In this document: positions 54,117 through 62,990 of the stretch, piece after piece | Layout: the number at the start of each line of letters is the position of its first letter | Position numbering within the stretch: the first letter of the stretch is position 1 | Assembly: GCF_029714305.1 (NCBI RefSeq) | Contig: NZ_CP121647.1 | Location: 4,794,501 to 4,858,500 of the forward strand | Origin: Bradyrhizobium sp. CB3481 | Lineage (GTDB): Bacteria; Pseudomonadota; Alphaproteobacteria; Rhizobiales; Xanthobacteraceae | Direction: 5' to 3' | DNA: 64,000 bases | Position numbers and translations under genes: made by a program | Notes under the pieces: model-generated | Databases searched by the model: none | Told to the model about the DNA's origin: nothing | What the model saw: the letters and a program-made list of their open reading frames with translations, nothing else

Positions 54117-55562
54117 GTGGCTCTTCATGTCAGTCTTGTTGATCGGGATGACCTTAGTGGCGAGATATATCGGCAGATCCGGCAAGCCATTCTGGACGGG
54201 CGCCTTCGGCCTGGAGAGCGGCTGTCCGCCACGCGGGAACTGGCCGCCGCACTGACCGTGGCGCGATCGACGGTCGCAATCGCATATGAAACGCTCGTCG
54301 CGGAAGGATTTGCAACCTCGCGTACGGGCGCCGGGACATTCGTCAGCCACCAGCTTGAGGCTAAATCTCCTGCATCGAACGCAAAGCGCCCGACATCCCG
54401 CGCCATTCGGGTGCGTGACGTTTGGGAGAAGATCTCGCTACCGCCTTTTCGCTGCCCGGCGCGCTACGACTTCAGAGTGGGAGTTCCGGACGCCTCGCTG
54501 TTTCCACACCGAATCTGGCGGCGGGTGGTCGCCGATGCGCTGCGCTCGCGCGAAATGACGGCGGGCCTCTACGAGCATCCCGCCGGCAATCGGGACCTGC
54601 GCGCGGCGGTCGCCCGCCACATCGGCATCTCACGAAGCGTTTCCGGATCGCCCGACGACATCATCGTGACGAACGGCACCCAACAGGCACTCGACATCAT
54701 CGCCCGCGTGCTTCTCGAGCCGGGCGACGTCGTTGCCGTGGAGAAGCCGGGCTATCTGCCGCCAAAGAAATTGTTCAACGCGCTGGGCGCGCGCGTGGTC
54801 GGTGTGCCCGTCGACCGCGAGGGTCTGGTCGTGGAGGCGCTGCCGGCTGACGCCAGGATGGTCTACGTGACGCCCTCGCATCAATTTCCCCTCGGCATGG
54901 CCATGAGCCTGTCGCGCCGACGTGCACTGCTTGCCTGGGCCGAGCGCTGCAACGCGGTTGTCGTCGAGGACGACTATGACAGCGAGTTTCGCTTCGGCGG
55001 ACGTCCGCTCGAGCCGCTTCAGACGCTCGATACGATCGGACGGGTTGTGTATGTCGGCACGTTTTCAAAGACATTGCTGCCCACCCTCCGGCTGGCCTTC
55101 ATGGTGGTGCCGCCATCGCTGCGAGAGGCGACGTACAAGGCGAAATTTGTCACCGATTGGCATACGGAGACGACCGCGCAGATCGCACTGGCGCGGTTCA
55201 TCGACGAGGGCGCGTTTGCGCGCCACATTCGCAAGGTGAGCCGCATCTATAGCGAACGGCATGAGATGCTGACCGCGGGGATCAGAAGCAACTTCGGCGA
55301 TTACCTCCAGCTTGTTCCATCGAGCACCGGGCTGCATGTCGCCGCCTACGCGCGGACGGCCTCGCTCGGCGACATCGATGCGATCGCATCGCGCGCCTTT
55401 GACCTCGGCGTGGCCATTCAATCCTTCCCGCTGGAGGGAAAGCCTCAGGCCGGCATCATGCTGGGATATGGATCGATCGAGACGGCGCGGATTGCCGAAG
55501 GCCTGCGGCGGTTACGCAGTTGCTTCGATGAACACATGTCCCGGCGCGCGAAAGCGGCGTGA
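54117..55562 (+). CDS. MocR/PdxR-type regulator: GntR HTH fused to aminotransferase-like domain
   Basis: A 481-residue protein starting at GTG 54117. Residues 10-80 form a GntR winged helix-turn-helix (GEIYRQIRQAILDGRLRPGERLSATRELAAALTVARSTVAIAYETLVAEG). Residues 120-470 are a fold I aminotransferase-like domain with TNGTQQALDIIARVLLEPGDVVAVEKPGY, EDDYDSEFRF, and the PLP lysine in GTFSKTLLPTLRLAF. Such proteins control PLP, GABA or taurine use. No obvious target gene lies beside it, and the downstream TonB operon runs the other way. Confidence 0.9.
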   Translation: MALHVSLVDRDDLSGEIYRQIRQAILDGRLRPGERLSATRELAAALTVARSTVAIAYETLVAEGFATSRTGAGTFVSHQLEAKSPASNAKRPTSRAIRVRDVWEKISLPPFRCPARYDFRVGVPDASLFPHRIWRRVVADALRSREMTAGLYEHPAGNRDLRAAVARHIGISRSVSGSPDDIIVTNGTQQALDIIARVLLEPGDVVAVEKPGYLPPKKLFNALGARVVGVPVDREGLVVEALPADARMVYVTPSHQFPLGMAMSLSRRRALLAWAERCNAVVVEDDYDSEFRFGGRPLEPLQTLDTIGRVVYVGTFSKTLLPTLRLAFMVVPPSLREATYKAKFVTDWHTETTAQIALARFIDEGAFARHIRKVSRIYSERHEMLTAGIRSNFGDYLQLVPSSTGLHVAAYARTASLGDIDAIASRAFDLGVAIQSFPLEGKPQAGIMLGYGSIETARIAEGLRRLRSCFDEHMSRRAKAA

Positions 55563-55599
55563 GCAACGATCAACGACGCCGTCAGTCACAGCGCTACAA

Positions 55600-55729
55600 C
55601 CCTCATCCTGAGGAGCGGCGTCTTCGCCGCGTCTCGAAGGATGAAGGCCCGTCTGTGGCCTCATGGTTCGTGCGGCGATGCGAAAGCATCGTCCGGAGAC
55701 GCGCGAAGACGCGCTCCTCACCATGAGGG
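55600..55729. repeat. Intergenic palindromic repeat, CCCTCATCCTGAGGAG family
   Basis: Starts CCCTCATCCTGAGGAGC and ends GCGCTCCTCACCATGAGGG, which are inverted. Inner pieces such as gcgatgcgaaagcatcg fold back. It lies between the convergent MocR and tonB genes. Confidence 0.65.
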
Positions 55730-55746
55730 CTTGCGCCGCGGTAAGA

Positions 55747-56538
55747 CTAGCTCTTGGTTTTGACGCGGAAGATCACCGGCAGCGTGAAGGTCAGGCCTTC
55801 GTCGGCGATGACGGGCGGCGGCATCGGCACTGGATCGGAGCGCCGCACCATCGCCAGCGCCGCCTCGTCGAACGCCGCATCGCCCGAGCCCTTTTCGATT
55901 TCAGTCGCGAGCACATGGCCCATGCGGTCGAGCGTGAAGCGAACCTGGATCTCGGCGGACTTCTGCTGCCGCTCCTTCGGATAGCGCTTGTGCTTGTCGA
56001 GATGGGCGACCAGTTCCTTCTGCCAGGTCGCGCGCGCCCGTCGTGCGCTTTCACCGGTGCCGATGACCGGCGCGACCGAGCGCTGTCCTTCCGGCATTTC
56101 CTCCGAACTCGGCGTCGCGGTGGCTTCGGCGGCAACCGACTCGGTGGAAGCCTGGGTCTGCACCGCCGCAACCTTCGGATCGTCGTCTTTCGGCTTCTTG
56201 GTCTCGTTCTCCGTCACCACCCGGTCGGCCTCTTCGGGCTCGTTCGGCTTGTCCTGCGGCAGGTCGGTTTCCTTCACCTCCGCCTTCTGCTCATTGAGCT
56301 GGGGCGAAGCCGCGGAAGCATCGGTGTCCGGGCCCGGCGGCAGGTCGGTCACCTCGCGGCGGACGGCGGCCATTTCCAGCCCGATCTCGATCGCCGTCGC
56401 GCCAAGGGCGTCATCGGCTTCTTCGGTCTGCAAATGCGAAATCGCAAGCGCGGCGCCGCCGACATGGAGCGCGAGCGCGATCACCGCGGCTGAAATCCAT
56501 AGCCGCCTGGAGGGCTTCTGATCGTCGAGCCCGGTCAA
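55747..56538 (-). CDS. tonB: TonB energy transducer
   Basis: A 263-residue protein: one N-terminal helix (LWISAAVIALALHVGGAALAISHL), a long acidic, proline-poor middle rich in Glu and Lys (KAEVKETDLPQDKPNEPEEADR), and the C-terminal TonB domain (YPKERQQKSAEIQVRFTLDRMGHVLATEIEKGSGDAAFDEAALAMVRRSDPVPMPP). It passes energy from ExbB/ExbD to outer-membrane receptors. It overlaps exbD by 4 bases and is the last gene of the iron operon. Confidence 0.92.
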   Translation of the reverse strand: MTGLDDQKPSRRLWISAAVIALALHVGGAALAISHLQTEEADDALGATAIEIGLEMAAVRREVTDLPPGPDTDASAASPQLNEQKAEVKETDLPQDKPNEPEEADRVVTENETKKPKDDDPKVAAVQTQASTESVAAEATATPSSEEMPEGQRSVAPVIGTGESARRARATWQKELVAHLDKHKRYPKERQQKSAEIQVRFTLDRMGHVLATEIEKGSGDAAFDEAALAMVRRSDPVPMPPPVIADEGLTFTLPVIFRVKTKS

Positions 56539-56999
56539 GGTTTTGCCGGCGCCGCTTGCGCCGCCGCTGCTTCGGGAACGCCTTCGAGCGCCACCAGCTT
56601 GAGCTTGGAATAGCCGCCGGCGCGCAGGATTTCGAGCACGTCCATCAATTCGCCGTAAGGCACGGCGCGATCTGCGCGCAGGAAGATGTAGCGCTCCTTG
56701 CTGGCATCCGGCATCGCATCGAGCGAGCGCACCAGATCGACGCGCTTGACCATGTTCTCCCCGATCGCGACCGAGAGATCCGGCTTGATGCTGACATAGG
56801 TCGGCTTGTCCGGCTTCTTCTGCGGCGTGGCAGTCGAGGTCGGCAAATCGATCGGCAGGTCGACGGTCGAAAGCGGCGCCGCGACCATGAAGATGATCAG
56901 GAGAACCAGAATGACGTCGATGAACGGCGTGACGTTGATCTCATGCGATTCCGCGAAATCGCTGTCGTCATCATCATGTTCTGCGATCGATGCGCCCAT
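56535..56999 (-). CDS. exbD: ExbD/TolR family proton-channel component
   Basis: A 154-residue protein with a short cytoplasmic N-terminus, a single helix with the key aspartate (NVTPFIDVILVLLIIFMVAAPL), and a periplasmic domain (FLRADRAVPYGELMDVLEILRAGGYSKLKLVALEG). With ExbB it uses the proton gradient to move TonB. It lies 3 bases after exbB and overlaps tonB. Confidence 0.94.
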   Translation of the reverse strand: MGASIAEHDDDDSDFAESHEINVTPFIDVILVLLIIFMVAAPLSTVDLPIDLPTSTATPQKKPDKPTYVSIKPDLSVAIGENMVKRVDLVRSLDAMPDASKERYIFLRADRAVPYGELMDVLEILRAGGYSKLKLVALEGVPEAAAAQAAPAKP

Positions 57000-57002
57000 C
57001 GC

Positions 57003-57956
57003 CTACTCCGCCGCTCCGCGGACATGTTGCCCGCTGACATGGGTGCGGTCGAGATCGCGCGACAACAGCCGCCCCGCGGCGCCCGAGGCACGGCTGACCA
57101 GCTCCATGTAGCCCTTGGTCACCCGCGAGAAGTGATTGTAGATGATGACGGCGGGGATCGCAGCGACAAGGCCGATCGCAGTCGCGAGCAGCGCTTCGGC
57201 GATGCCGGGCGCGACGACGGCAAGGTTCGTGGTCTGCGATTTCGAAATGCCGATAAAACTGTTCATGATGCCCCAGACGGTGCCGAAAAGGCCGACGAAG
57301 GGCGACGTCGCGCCGATGGTGGCCAGCAGGCCCATGCCGAGCCGGATACGCCGGGCCTCGGCGCGGACGATTTCCGCAAAGCTCGAGGCGGCGCGCTCCT
57401 TGATACCGGCATCGCTGGAGATGCCCGCCGACAGTCGCGCCTCGCGCATGGCTGCCGCCAGGAAGGCCGCCAGCACACTGCCCTTGGCCCCCAGCGCGAA
57501 TTGCGCTTCCGCCAGCGAGCGCGCGTCGGCGATCTTATTAAGTGCCGAGCGCACCTTGCGCTGCACCACAGTGAGCTCGATCATCTTGGCGATGAAGATG
57601 GTCCAGGTCACCAGCGACGCAAAGGCAAGGCCGATCATCACCGCCTTGACCACCACGTCGGCCGACTTGAACATCGTCCAGGGCGACAATTCCTTGAGTT
57701 CGGCGGTAGCCGCCTTCAAAGCCTTCGCTTCGCGTTCGACCGGTGTCGCCGCCGCATCCGAAGGCGCCGCCGGCGATGCCGCCTGCGGCAGCGCGGCCGG
57801 AGGCTGCGAAACCGCGGGCGCCTGCTGGGCCACAGGCGCGGACGGCGCTGCAGGGCTGGCATTCTGCTGGGCCAATGACGGCGGCGCCAGCGACAGCATC
57901 GCCAGCGCGGCCACCGCCGCAAAAGTCATCGCGCGAGAAAGAGGCATGTTCTTCAT
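57003..57956 (-). CDS. exbB: ExbB/TolQ family proton-channel component with N-terminal extension
   Basis: A 317-residue protein. It begins with a signal-like helix and an Ala/Pro/Gln-rich segment of about 80 residues, a form known in alphaproteobacterial ExbB. The MotA/TolQ/ExbB core follows: [55 protein letters not shown] and [23 protein letters not shown]. It overlaps the PKHD gene by 4 bases. MKNMPLS could also begin at 57947. Confidence 0.93.
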   Translation of the reverse strand: MKNMPLSRAMTFAAVAALAMLSLAPPSLAQQNASPAAPSAPVAQQAPAVSQPPAALPQAASPAAPSDAAATPVEREAKALKAATAELKELSPWTMFKSADVVVKAVMIGLAFASLVTWTIFIAKMIELTVVQRKVRSALNKIADARSLAEAQFALGAKGSVLAAFLAAAMREARLSAGISSDAGIKERAASSFAEIVRAEARRIRLGMGLLATIGATSPFVGLFGTVWGIMNSFIGISKSQTTNLAVVAPGIAEALLATAIGLVAAIPAVIIYNHFSRVTKGYMELVSRASGAAGRLLSRDLDRTHVSGQHVRGAAE

Positions 57957-58642
57957 ACTTCGGCCCAGTAGCGGATCAGGTTGTGATAGATACCGGTCAA
58001 TTTGACCGTTTCAGGGTCGTCCCGTCCCAGCCGCTCTACCAGGGCCTGAATCGAGGTATCGAGATCGAAGATCAGGCTCCGGGCATGCGCATCCCGTACC
58101 ATGCTCTGCAGCCAGAAAAAAGACGCCACCCGCGTACCCCGGGTGACCGGGGTTACCAGATGCAAACTAGAAGCAGGATAAAGCACGAGGTCCCCGGCTG
58201 CGAGCTTGATCTCGTGGGAACCGTAGAGGTCCTCCACCACCAGTTCGCCGCCGTCGTATTCATCGGGTTCGGACAGAAACAGCGTCACGGACAGGTCGGT
58301 CCGGATCCGCAAGCCGGTGAGCCGATCTCCCCTCACCGCATTGTCGACATGGAGGCCGAAATGGTGTCCGCCGGAGGCCGCGTAGCGGTTAAATAGCGGC
58401 GGGAAGATCTGCAGCGGGATCGCCGCCGAGATGAATTTTGGACTGGCCGTCAGCGCCGACAGCACGCGATTGCCGAGCGCACGCGCGACCTCGCTGTCAG
58501 GCGGAAGCTGCTCGTTGCGCTTGACCATCGCCGACTGCGCCCCGGCGGTGGAGCGGCCGTCTTCCCAGTCGGCGGCGTCCATGATGCGGCGGAAGTCCGC
58601 CACATCATCCTTGCTCAGCACGTTGGGGACGCAGATCAACAC
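57953..58642 (-). CDS. PKHD-type Fe(II)/2-oxoglutarate hydroxylase (PiuC/YbiX-like)
   Basis: A 229-residue 2-oxoglutarate-dependent dioxygenase. Iron ligands are His98, Asp100 (in HHFGLHVDN) and His161 (SSLHLVTPV), and Arg171 is placed to bind 2-oxoglutarate. It starts at GTG 58642, 2 bases after the receptor stop. Genes of this type sit beside siderophore receptors in many proteobacteria (YbiX by Fiu, PiuC by PiuA). The physiological substrate is not known. Confidence 0.92.
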   Translation of the reverse strand: MLICVPNVLSKDDVADFRRIMDAADWEDGRSTAGAQSAMVKRNEQLPPDSEVARALGNRVLSALTASPKFISAAIPLQIFPPLFNRYAASGGHHFGLHVDNAVRGDRLTGLRIRTDLSVTLFLSEPDEYDGGELVVEDLYGSHEIKLAAGDLVLYPASSLHLVTPVTRGTRVASFFWLQSMVRDAHARSLIFDLDTSIQALVERLGRDDPETVKLTGIYHNLIRYWAEV

Positions 58643-58644
58643 GA

Positions 58645-61068
58645 TCAGAACTTCGCCGATGTGACGAGATAGAACGCCCGCCCCGGCGCAACGGCGACGA
58701 ACGGCACCGCACTGCGATAGAGGGTGTCGTAGTACAGCTTGTTGGTCAGGTTCTGCGCGTAGAGCTTCATGGTCCAGTTCTTGTCGATCTTCTTCTCGAC
58801 GAACGCATCGAAGCGCCAGTAGCTGGGAAGCTCGGTGCCGGTGTTGGCGCCGAAGGTGCCGCCGTAGATCTTCGAGCGGTAGACCGCCTGCCCGCCAAGC
58901 TCCCAGCCATTGTCGAACCTGTACTTGCTCAACATGCTGAAGGATTCATGGGCGATATTGGCCATCTGCAGCCCGATGTTCGCAGGATTCCCGCTCTGCG
59001 TGACCTTCGACCGCATGAGCACCAGACCACCGAAAACGCTCCAGCGGTCGGTGATTTTTCCGCTGACCTCGAGGTCGATGCCCTCCACCTGGTAGGCCGC
59101 ACCCGACTGCAGGGTGTTGGTGCCGTTCACGTTCACCGTTTCGCGCGCATTGTCCTTCTCGGTGCGGAACAGCGCGCCGGTCACCAGCAGATGCCGGTCG
59201 AACAGCTCCCACTTGGTGCCGACTTCGGCCGCCTTGTTGCGCTCGGGGCCAAAGATCGTGCCGGTCAGAGGCAGTCCACCGTAATCGAAACCTGTCGCGT
59301 CGAGTTCGGAGCCGAACGGGTTGGTCGACGTCGCGTAGGCGGCATATAGACTGCCGATGGGCATCGGCTTGAAGACGATGCCAGCATTGTAGTTGATGAA
59401 ATCCGAATTGACCGAGGACGATTGCGTGTTGTTCGCCCCACGCAGGTCGTATCCGTCGTAGCGCACGCCACCGTTCAGGATAACCGTGTCCTGCCAGTTC
59501 GCGGTGTCCATGACGTAGAGGGCCTTGCTGTCGACATTATAGCGGACCGGATTGCCAACCAGCGACGGAATGCCGAACGGAAAGAACGTGTAGTTTGGCG
59601 CATAGATCGACTGGTTCTGGAAGGAGCCATTGACCGGCGGGTTGTTGCCAAACGCTTCCGATGAAAGCCCCGTATAGCGGTCGATCCCGATGCGCTCGTT
59701 GGCGACTTCCACACCAACCGTCGCCGTGTGCTTGACCGACCCGGTGTCGAACTTGAACGTGGCGTCTTCTTGGTTCGCGAGGATATCGACCCACTGGTTA
59801 CGGCTCTGCGGGCTCGCCGTGAACGTCCACGTCAACGGGTTGGGATTCGCTGTCTGCGCCGCCGTGGTATTCGGCAGCGTGCCGATATAGGCCAGCATCG
59901 AATGTTCCGCCCTCGTCCGGCTGGTCACCGTGATGCTGTCGGTGACCTTGAATTCACCGGTCAGCGTGCCGAAATCCTGCCGCGCGGTCTGGAAGTCGCG
60001 GTTGAGGAAGCCGTACCAGTTCTGTCGCGGGATGCCGAACTCGGTGACCGGCCCATTACCTTGCTTGTAATAGGGCACGCCGAAATCCGGGTAGCCGCTG
60101 AGATCGGTGTGGACGTAATTCGTCGTGATCTTGATGCTGTCGGTCGGCGTCCACTTGGTCGAGATGAAGCCGCCCCAGCGATCGTCGGTCACGTAGTTAC
60201 GGCCGGCGACGTTGGCATCCTGGAACATGCCGCCGGTGCGCACCGAGAAGGTCGGCGAGATCACCTGGTTGACGTCGAGCGTGACGCGCTTGGTATGGTC
60301 GGTGCCGAACGTGCTCTCGGCGTTGTAGAAGTTGCGGTCGGCGGCCTGCTTGGTGACGATGTTGATGGCGCCGCCGGCGGTGCCGCGGCCGGCATAGGAC
60401 GAGGCCGGGCCGCGCAGGATCTCGATCTGCTCGGTGAAGAAGTTTTCGCGGATCGAGACCGCAGGGTCGCGGATGCCGTCGATGAAGACGTCGTTGCGCG
60501 CGTCGAAGCCACGGATGAAGAAGCGGTCACCGAAGGCGTTGCCGCCCTCGCCCGACCCCAGCGTCACGCCGGCGGTGGAGCGGCCGATTTCGCGCAGCGA
60601 GGTGATGTTCTTGTCCGCGAGCACTTCCTTGCTCATCACGGTGATGGTCTTCGGCGTGTTGAGCAGCGGCTCGGGAAACTTGCCGGACGCCTGCACGCGG
60701 TCGACCTTGTAGGGCGCCGCCGCATCCGCATAGGGATTCGCATCCGCCGCCAGGCCGCCGGCGTTCGGAAACGGCACGGCGGCGACCTGCGCCGGCTGCG
60801 AGCGGCGCGCGGCGCGGCGCAGCGCGCTGCGGGCGCGGAGCTGATCGGCCGAGGGCCTTGACGCAGCAGGACGCGGGCGAGCGACCGGGGCATCGACCGT
60901 CACCGGCGGGAGGCTGGACTGCTGCGCTTCGGCGCCGGAAAAGGACGCAACGGCGATGAGGCCCGCAACCGCGGAAACCTTCTTGCCGGAATTGTTTTCA
61001 ACCGTCTGACCGAGCGAGTAAACCGCCGCTTCAAGACGAAGCGACCTCGGTGCCTTCACAACATTCAT
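58645..61068 (-). CDS. TonB-dependent siderophore receptor (Fiu/PiuA-like)
   Basis: An 807-residue outer-membrane receptor. After a leader ending near SFSGAEA, a Pro/Arg/Ala-rich TonB-box region ([16 protein letters not shown]) precedes the plug ([70 protein letters not shown]). The 22-strand barrel ends in [10 protein letters not shown] with a terminal Phe. The start ATG 61068 follows cagggg. The plug wording and the PKHD neighbour suggest catecholate or hydroxamate iron chelates. It heads the operon and is likely iron-regulated. Confidence 0.93.
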   Translation of the reverse strand: MNVVKAPRSLRLEAAVYSLGQTVENNSGKKVSAVAGLIAVASFSGAEAQQSSLPPVTVDAPVARPRPAASRPSADQLRARSALRRAARRSQPAQVAAVPFPNAGGLAADANPYADAAAPYKVDRVQASGKFPEPLLNTPKTITVMSKEVLADKNITSLREIGRSTAGVTLGSGEGGNAFGDRFFIRGFDARNDVFIDGIRDPAVSIRENFFTEQIEILRGPASSYAGRGTAGGAINIVTKQAADRNFYNAESTFGTDHTKRVTLDVNQVISPTFSVRTGGMFQDANVAGRNYVTDDRWGGFISTKWTPTDSIKITTNYVHTDLSGYPDFGVPYYKQGNGPVTEFGIPRQNWYGFLNRDFQTARQDFGTLTGEFKVTDSITVTSRTRAEHSMLAYIGTLPNTTAAQTANPNPLTWTFTASPQSRNQWVDILANQEDATFKFDTGSVKHTATVGVEVANERIGIDRYTGLSSEAFGNNPPVNGSFQNQSIYAPNYTFFPFGIPSLVGNPVRYNVDSKALYVMDTANWQDTVILNGGVRYDGYDLRGANNTQSSSVNSDFINYNAGIVFKPMPIGSLYAAYATSTNPFGSELDATGFDYGGLPLTGTIFGPERNKAAEVGTKWELFDRHLLVTGALFRTEKDNARETVNVNGTNTLQSGAAYQVEGIDLEVSGKITDRWSVFGGLVLMRSKVTQSGNPANIGLQMANIAHESFSMLSKYRFDNGWELGGQAVYRSKIYGGTFGANTGTELPSYWRFDAFVEKKIDKNWTMKLYAQNLTNKLYYDTLYRSAVPFVAVAPGRAFYLVTSAKF

Positions 61069-61205
61069 CACGTGCCCCTGATCAATTTCAATTCGCGGCA
61101 AATCGACATGCGGCGAATGGTCCCGTGCGGTAGGTACCGAGCGGAAATTTTCGGGTCAACGCGATCGAGGCAACACCGCGGTTGAATCCGTCCAGATCAC
61201 AACGA

Positions 61206-61270
61206 TTCTAAATCGACAGTTTGAAATGGTTCTAAGAACTACTTTGTAAGCGTTCTAATAATCGTTCTAA
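61206..61270 (-). promoter_or_regulatory. Iron-control-type TTCTAA repeats upstream of the receptor
   Basis: TTCTAA occurs four times, starting at 61206, 61230, 61253 and 61265, in an A/T-rich block. 61229-61239 is GTTCT-A-AGAAC, a palindrome. Read on the receptor strand these are TTAGAA half-sites, the core of Irr-type iron control elements in Bradyrhizobium. The block lies 138-202 bases upstream of the receptor start. Confidence 0.6.
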
Positions 61271-61324
61271 AGAGAAGCGCGAAACGCTGTAAAATCAGGC
61301 ACAGATTGCGTTGCCGCTTCTGCG

Positions 61325-61597
61325 CTACTCATCGCTGCTCGGCGGCTTCATCAACGAAAACAATTCATCGACGGTCGAATGCGCGACCTGGCGGACGCGT
61401 TCGGTGTTCTCCATGCCCGCGATATTGACGCCCCTGACCACGGCTTTGATCTCGTCGCGAAAGTCGGTGAGGAATCGCAAGGGATCGGGCGAATCGTTTG
61501 CGACGCGCGCGATCAGCCCCGTGATCAGAATCTGGCACGCCATCATGCGTCCGTTCAGTTCGTCCATCGTGCGCTCCGATATTTTCTTCATCTGCAT
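61325..61597 (-). CDS. Small hypothetical protein
   Basis: About 90 residues from ATG 61597 (MQMKKISERTMDELNGRMMACQILITGLIARVANDSPDPLRFLTDFRDEIKAVVRG, ending LFSLMKPPSSDE). It is predicted helical with conserved-looking spacing but I know no family. The frame is open up to 61738, but the added part has odd composition and no ribosome binding site. The ribosome binding site at 61597 is also weak. Confidence 0.5.
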   Translation of the reverse strand: MQMKKISERTMDELNGRMMACQILITGLIARVANDSPDPLRFLTDFRDEIKAVVRGVNIAGMENTERVRQVAHSTVDELFSLMKPPSSDE

Positions 61598-61817
61598 TGA
61601 AGCGCGCGATATGGACGACAACCATCCCGCATTCAACCCCGCTTCGAACGGACACGCAGGGATAGCGAGCTTTCCGATACTGGCGCCAAAGTCACACGGC
61701 CGGTGCACCAAACCTTTCCAATTGTTTAGGATTCTCAAGCCTTAGTGTTTGTACAGGGCGAGCTCCCGATCATTATATCGATGGCACTGGGGAAACTCCG
61801 TCAATTCGTGAGCCGCT

Positions 61818-62990
61818 ATGTCGAGGTCGCGCACCGTCCGTTGGGTCTTGTCGATCGCAGCGATCGCTGCGCTGGGTTATCTCGGCTGGCAGCGCTTTCA
61901 GGGCGCGGATCATCCGGCGCAAGCTGAAACCCGAAAGGCCTCGCCCGTCCGCGCCGCCGTTCCGGTGCGGACCGCCCCAGTCGAAAAGGCCGATTTTCCC
62001 GTCTATCTGACCGGTCTCGGCACCGTGCAGGGCTTCAATACCGTCGTCGTCCGCAGCCGGGTCGACGGCCAGATCAACCGCATCGCGTTCAAGGAAGGCC
62101 AGGTCGTCAAGGAAGGCGACACGCTGGTCGAGATCGATCCGCGCCCGTTCCAGGCGGCGCTCGATCAGGCCAAGGCCAAGAAGGCGCAGGACGAAGCCAA
62201 CCTCGCCAATGCCAGCCTCGACCTGCAACGCTCTACCAGGCTCGGCGAATTTGCGACCCGGCAACAGGTCGATACGCAGCGCTCGACCGTGGCGCAGCTC
62301 ACCGCGCAGATCCAGGCCGACACCGCGATGATCGAGAACGCGCAGACCCAGCTCGACTATGCCACCATCAGGGCGCCGATCTCGGGCGTCGTCGGGCTGC
62401 GTCAGGTCGATGTCGGCAACATCGTCAATGCCGCGACGCAGACCGGCATCGTGACCATCGCCCAGATCGAGCCGATCGCGGTGATCTTCACCGCACCGGA
62501 AGACCAGTTGCCCGAGATCAAGGCGGCGCTCGACGCCGGCTCGCCGAAGACGATCGCGCTCTCCACCGATGGCAAGCGTGTGCTCTCCACCGGTACGCTT
62601 TCCCTGATCAACAATCAGGTCGACACGTCGAGCGGCACCGTCCGCCTCAAGGCGGTGTTCGACAACAAGGATCACGCGCTGTGGCCCGGCCAGTCGGTTT
62701 CAACGCGGCTGCTGGTTGCAACGCTGAAGGACGCCACCGTCGTCCCCGACGACGCCGTTCAGCATGGCCCCAACGGCCTCTACGCCTACACGGTCAATAA
62801 GGAGAACAAGGCTGAACTTCGCAAGATCAGGGTGACGCGTTCGATCGACGGGCGCTCGGTGGTCGATGAAGGGCTGTCGCCCGGCGATCAGATCATCACG
62901 GCGGGCCAGTTCAAGGTTCAGCCGGGCACGCTGGTGACGACGGCGGTCGCCAGTTCGGATCAGACACAGGCCAGGACGACCAGCGAATGA
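61818..62990 (+). CDS. RND efflux periplasmic adaptor (MdtA-like)
   Basis: A 390-residue membrane-fusion protein with an N-terminal anchor helix (VRWVLSIAAIAALGYLGWQRF), a biotinyl-like lipoyl domain (VVVRSRVDGQINRIAFKEGQVVKEGDTLVEIDPRPF), a helical hairpin (AALDQAKAKKAQDEANLANASLDLQRSTRLGEFATRQQVD), and barrel domains (YATIRAPISGVVGLRQVDVGNIV). It links the inner-membrane pump to an outer-membrane channel. Its stop overlaps the pump start by 4 bases. Confidence 0.93.
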   Translation: MSRSRTVRWVLSIAAIAALGYLGWQRFQGADHPAQAETRKASPVRAAVPVRTAPVEKADFPVYLTGLGTVQGFNTVVVRSRVDGQINRIAFKEGQVVKEGDTLVEIDPRPFQAALDQAKAKKAQDEANLANASLDLQRSTRLGEFATRQQVDTQRSTVAQLTAQIQADTAMIENAQTQLDYATIRAPISGVVGLRQVDVGNIVNAATQTGIVTIAQIEPIAVIFTAPEDQLPEIKAALDAGSPKTIALSTDGKRVLSTGTLSLINNQVDTSSGTVRLKAVFDNKDHALWPGQSVSTRLLVATLKDATVVPDDAVQHGPNGLYAYTVNKENKAELRKIRVTRSIDGRSVVDEGLSPGDQIITAGQFKVQPGTLVTTAVASSDQTQARTTSE

